This document shows, piece after piece, positions 6,109 through 6,478 of a stretch of DNA of 6,478 bases. How positions within the stretch are numbered: the first letter of the stretch is position 1; each line of letters begins with the position of its first letter. The notes under the pieces are model-generated. The model searched no databases, was not told where the DNA came from, and saw nothing but the letters and a program-made list of their open reading frames with translations. The stretch is from SAR86 cluster bacterium (GTDB lineage: Bacteria; Pseudomonadota; Gammaproteobacteria; SAR86; D2472): contig JAQWJG010000032.1 of the NCBI GenBank assembly GCA_029248485.1, forward strand, positions 1 to 6,478. Direction: 5' to 3'. The translations under genes and the position numbers were made by a program.

Positions 6109-6478
6109 CTTTTAAGATGCTATTAACAGTATTGGGATTCGCCTTGCCTTCAGTTAATTTCATTACTTGCCCAACAAAGAAACCAAATAATTTGTCTTTG
6201 CCAGCTAGATATGCCTCTACTTGAGCTGGATTTTCATTAATCACAGCCATAATAATTTCTTCAATGGCTCCATCGTCAGATATTTGCTCTAAGCCTTGAG
6301 ATTTAATAATTTCATTCGGTGAAGATCCGTTTGTGCACATTTCTTCAAATATAGATTTTCCAATTTTGCCAGAAATAGTTTGGTCATCAATTCGATTAAT
6401 TAGCACAGCAACTATATCAGGGGTTAGCTTTGATTCATTAATTTCTATTTGCTCTTTATTTAAATACGCACTAATTTC
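6095..6478 (-). CDS. gatB: Aspartyl/glutamyl-tRNA amidotransferase subunit B, C-terminal part (gene runs off the right edge)
   Basis: GatB is the tRNA-binding and kinase subunit of GatCAB, which amidates misacylated Glu-tRNA(Gln) and/or Asp-tRNA(Asn) using ammonia from GatA. The visible 127 residues are the C-terminal helical and tail domains. The open frame continues to the window edge, starting with EISAYLNKEQIEINESK. Recognisable segments are DDQTISGKIGKSIFEEM, QGLEQISDDGAIEEII, the tail motif KDKLFGFFVGQVMKLTEGKANP, and a short lysine-rich end. This is the standard GatB C-terminus, with no truncation at the 3' end. A GTG at 6406 is internal and not a start. The stop (TAA at 6097-6095) overlaps the convergent hydratase gene by 8 bp, leaving no room for an intergenic terminator. 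The presence of GatCAB implies that the organism makes Gln-tRNA, Asn-tRNA or both by the indirect route. Confidence 0.96.
   Translation of the reverse strand, partial: EISAYLNKEQIEINESKLTPDIVAVLINRIDDQTISGKIGKSIFEEMCTNGSSPNEIIKSQGLEQISDDGAIEEIIMAVINENPAQVEAYLAGKDKLFGFFVGQVMKLTEGKANPNTVNSILKDKLK

Noticed and set aside
6095..6406. A separate 103-residue minus-strand gene starting at GTG 6406
   Set aside because: The frame stays open to the window edge and upstream residues match GatB, so this is the C-terminus of gatB and not an independent gene.
1..6478. CRISPR arrays, tRNA or rRNA genes, insertion sequences, phage or defence genes
   Set aside because: No spaced repeats, cloverleaf-like sequences, transposase motifs or terminal inverted repeats were seen; nearly all bases are accounted for by eight housekeeping or metabolic genes.

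Overview
The window looks like a chromosomal segment of a free-living, AT-rich, streamlined Gammaproteobacterium. G+C is low throughout (roughly a third by eye), genes abut or overlap, and I see no tRNA, rRNA, insertion sequence or CRISPR array. The pairing of a leftward lolB-ispE unit with a rightward hemA-prfA-prmC unit is the classic gammaproteobacterial arrangement (also found in E. coli). With this base composition, a marine lineage such as SAR86 is a reasonable guess, but that is inference and not shown by the sequence.

Layout. Positions 1-341 (minus) hold the N-terminal third of ispE, which runs off the left edge. It is preceded on the same strand by lolB (334-825, minus), overlapping by 8 nt. 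lolB and hemA (803-2017, plus) are divergent, and their coding sequences overlap head to head by 23 bp, so each unit's promoter must lie inside the other's gene. hemA, prfA (2010-3101) and prmC (3102-3923) form a tight operon with non-ATG starts (GTG for prfA, TTG for prmC). The only real intergenic gap (3924-4022) carries a perfect TATAAT and a good Shine-Dalgarno. It precedes a two-gene unit: an AMP-forming acyl-CoA synthetase (4023-5639) and a MaoC/NodN-like hydratase (5641-6102). The 3' end of gatB (6095-6478, minus) enters from the right and overlaps the hydratase gene tail to tail by 8 bp.

How the genes work together. HemA commits glutamyl-tRNA to tetrapyrrole synthesis, and GatB belongs to the amidotransferase that acts on mischarged Glu-tRNA or Asp-tRNA, so two consumers of the charged-tRNA pool flank the window. 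PrfA (RF1) terminates translation at UAA/UAG, and PrmC methylates the GGQ glutamine of release factors, so those neighbours are enzyme and substrate. IspE (isoprenoid precursors) and LolB (outer-membrane lipoprotein insertion) serve the envelope and general metabolism. The acyl-CoA ligase and hydratase probably activate and then hydrate a carboxylic acid. The ligase closely resembles the clade that contains medium-chain fatty acyl-CoA ligases and DmdB (methylmercaptopropionyl-CoA ligase of DMSP catabolism), but its substrate cannot be read from the sequence.

I do not see a new multi-gene system here. The observations worth following up are architectural: the overlapping divergent starts, the promoters embedded in opposing genes, a terminator-like hairpin early in hemA, the single in-frame stop between prfA and prmC, and the uncharacterised ligase-hydratase pair.
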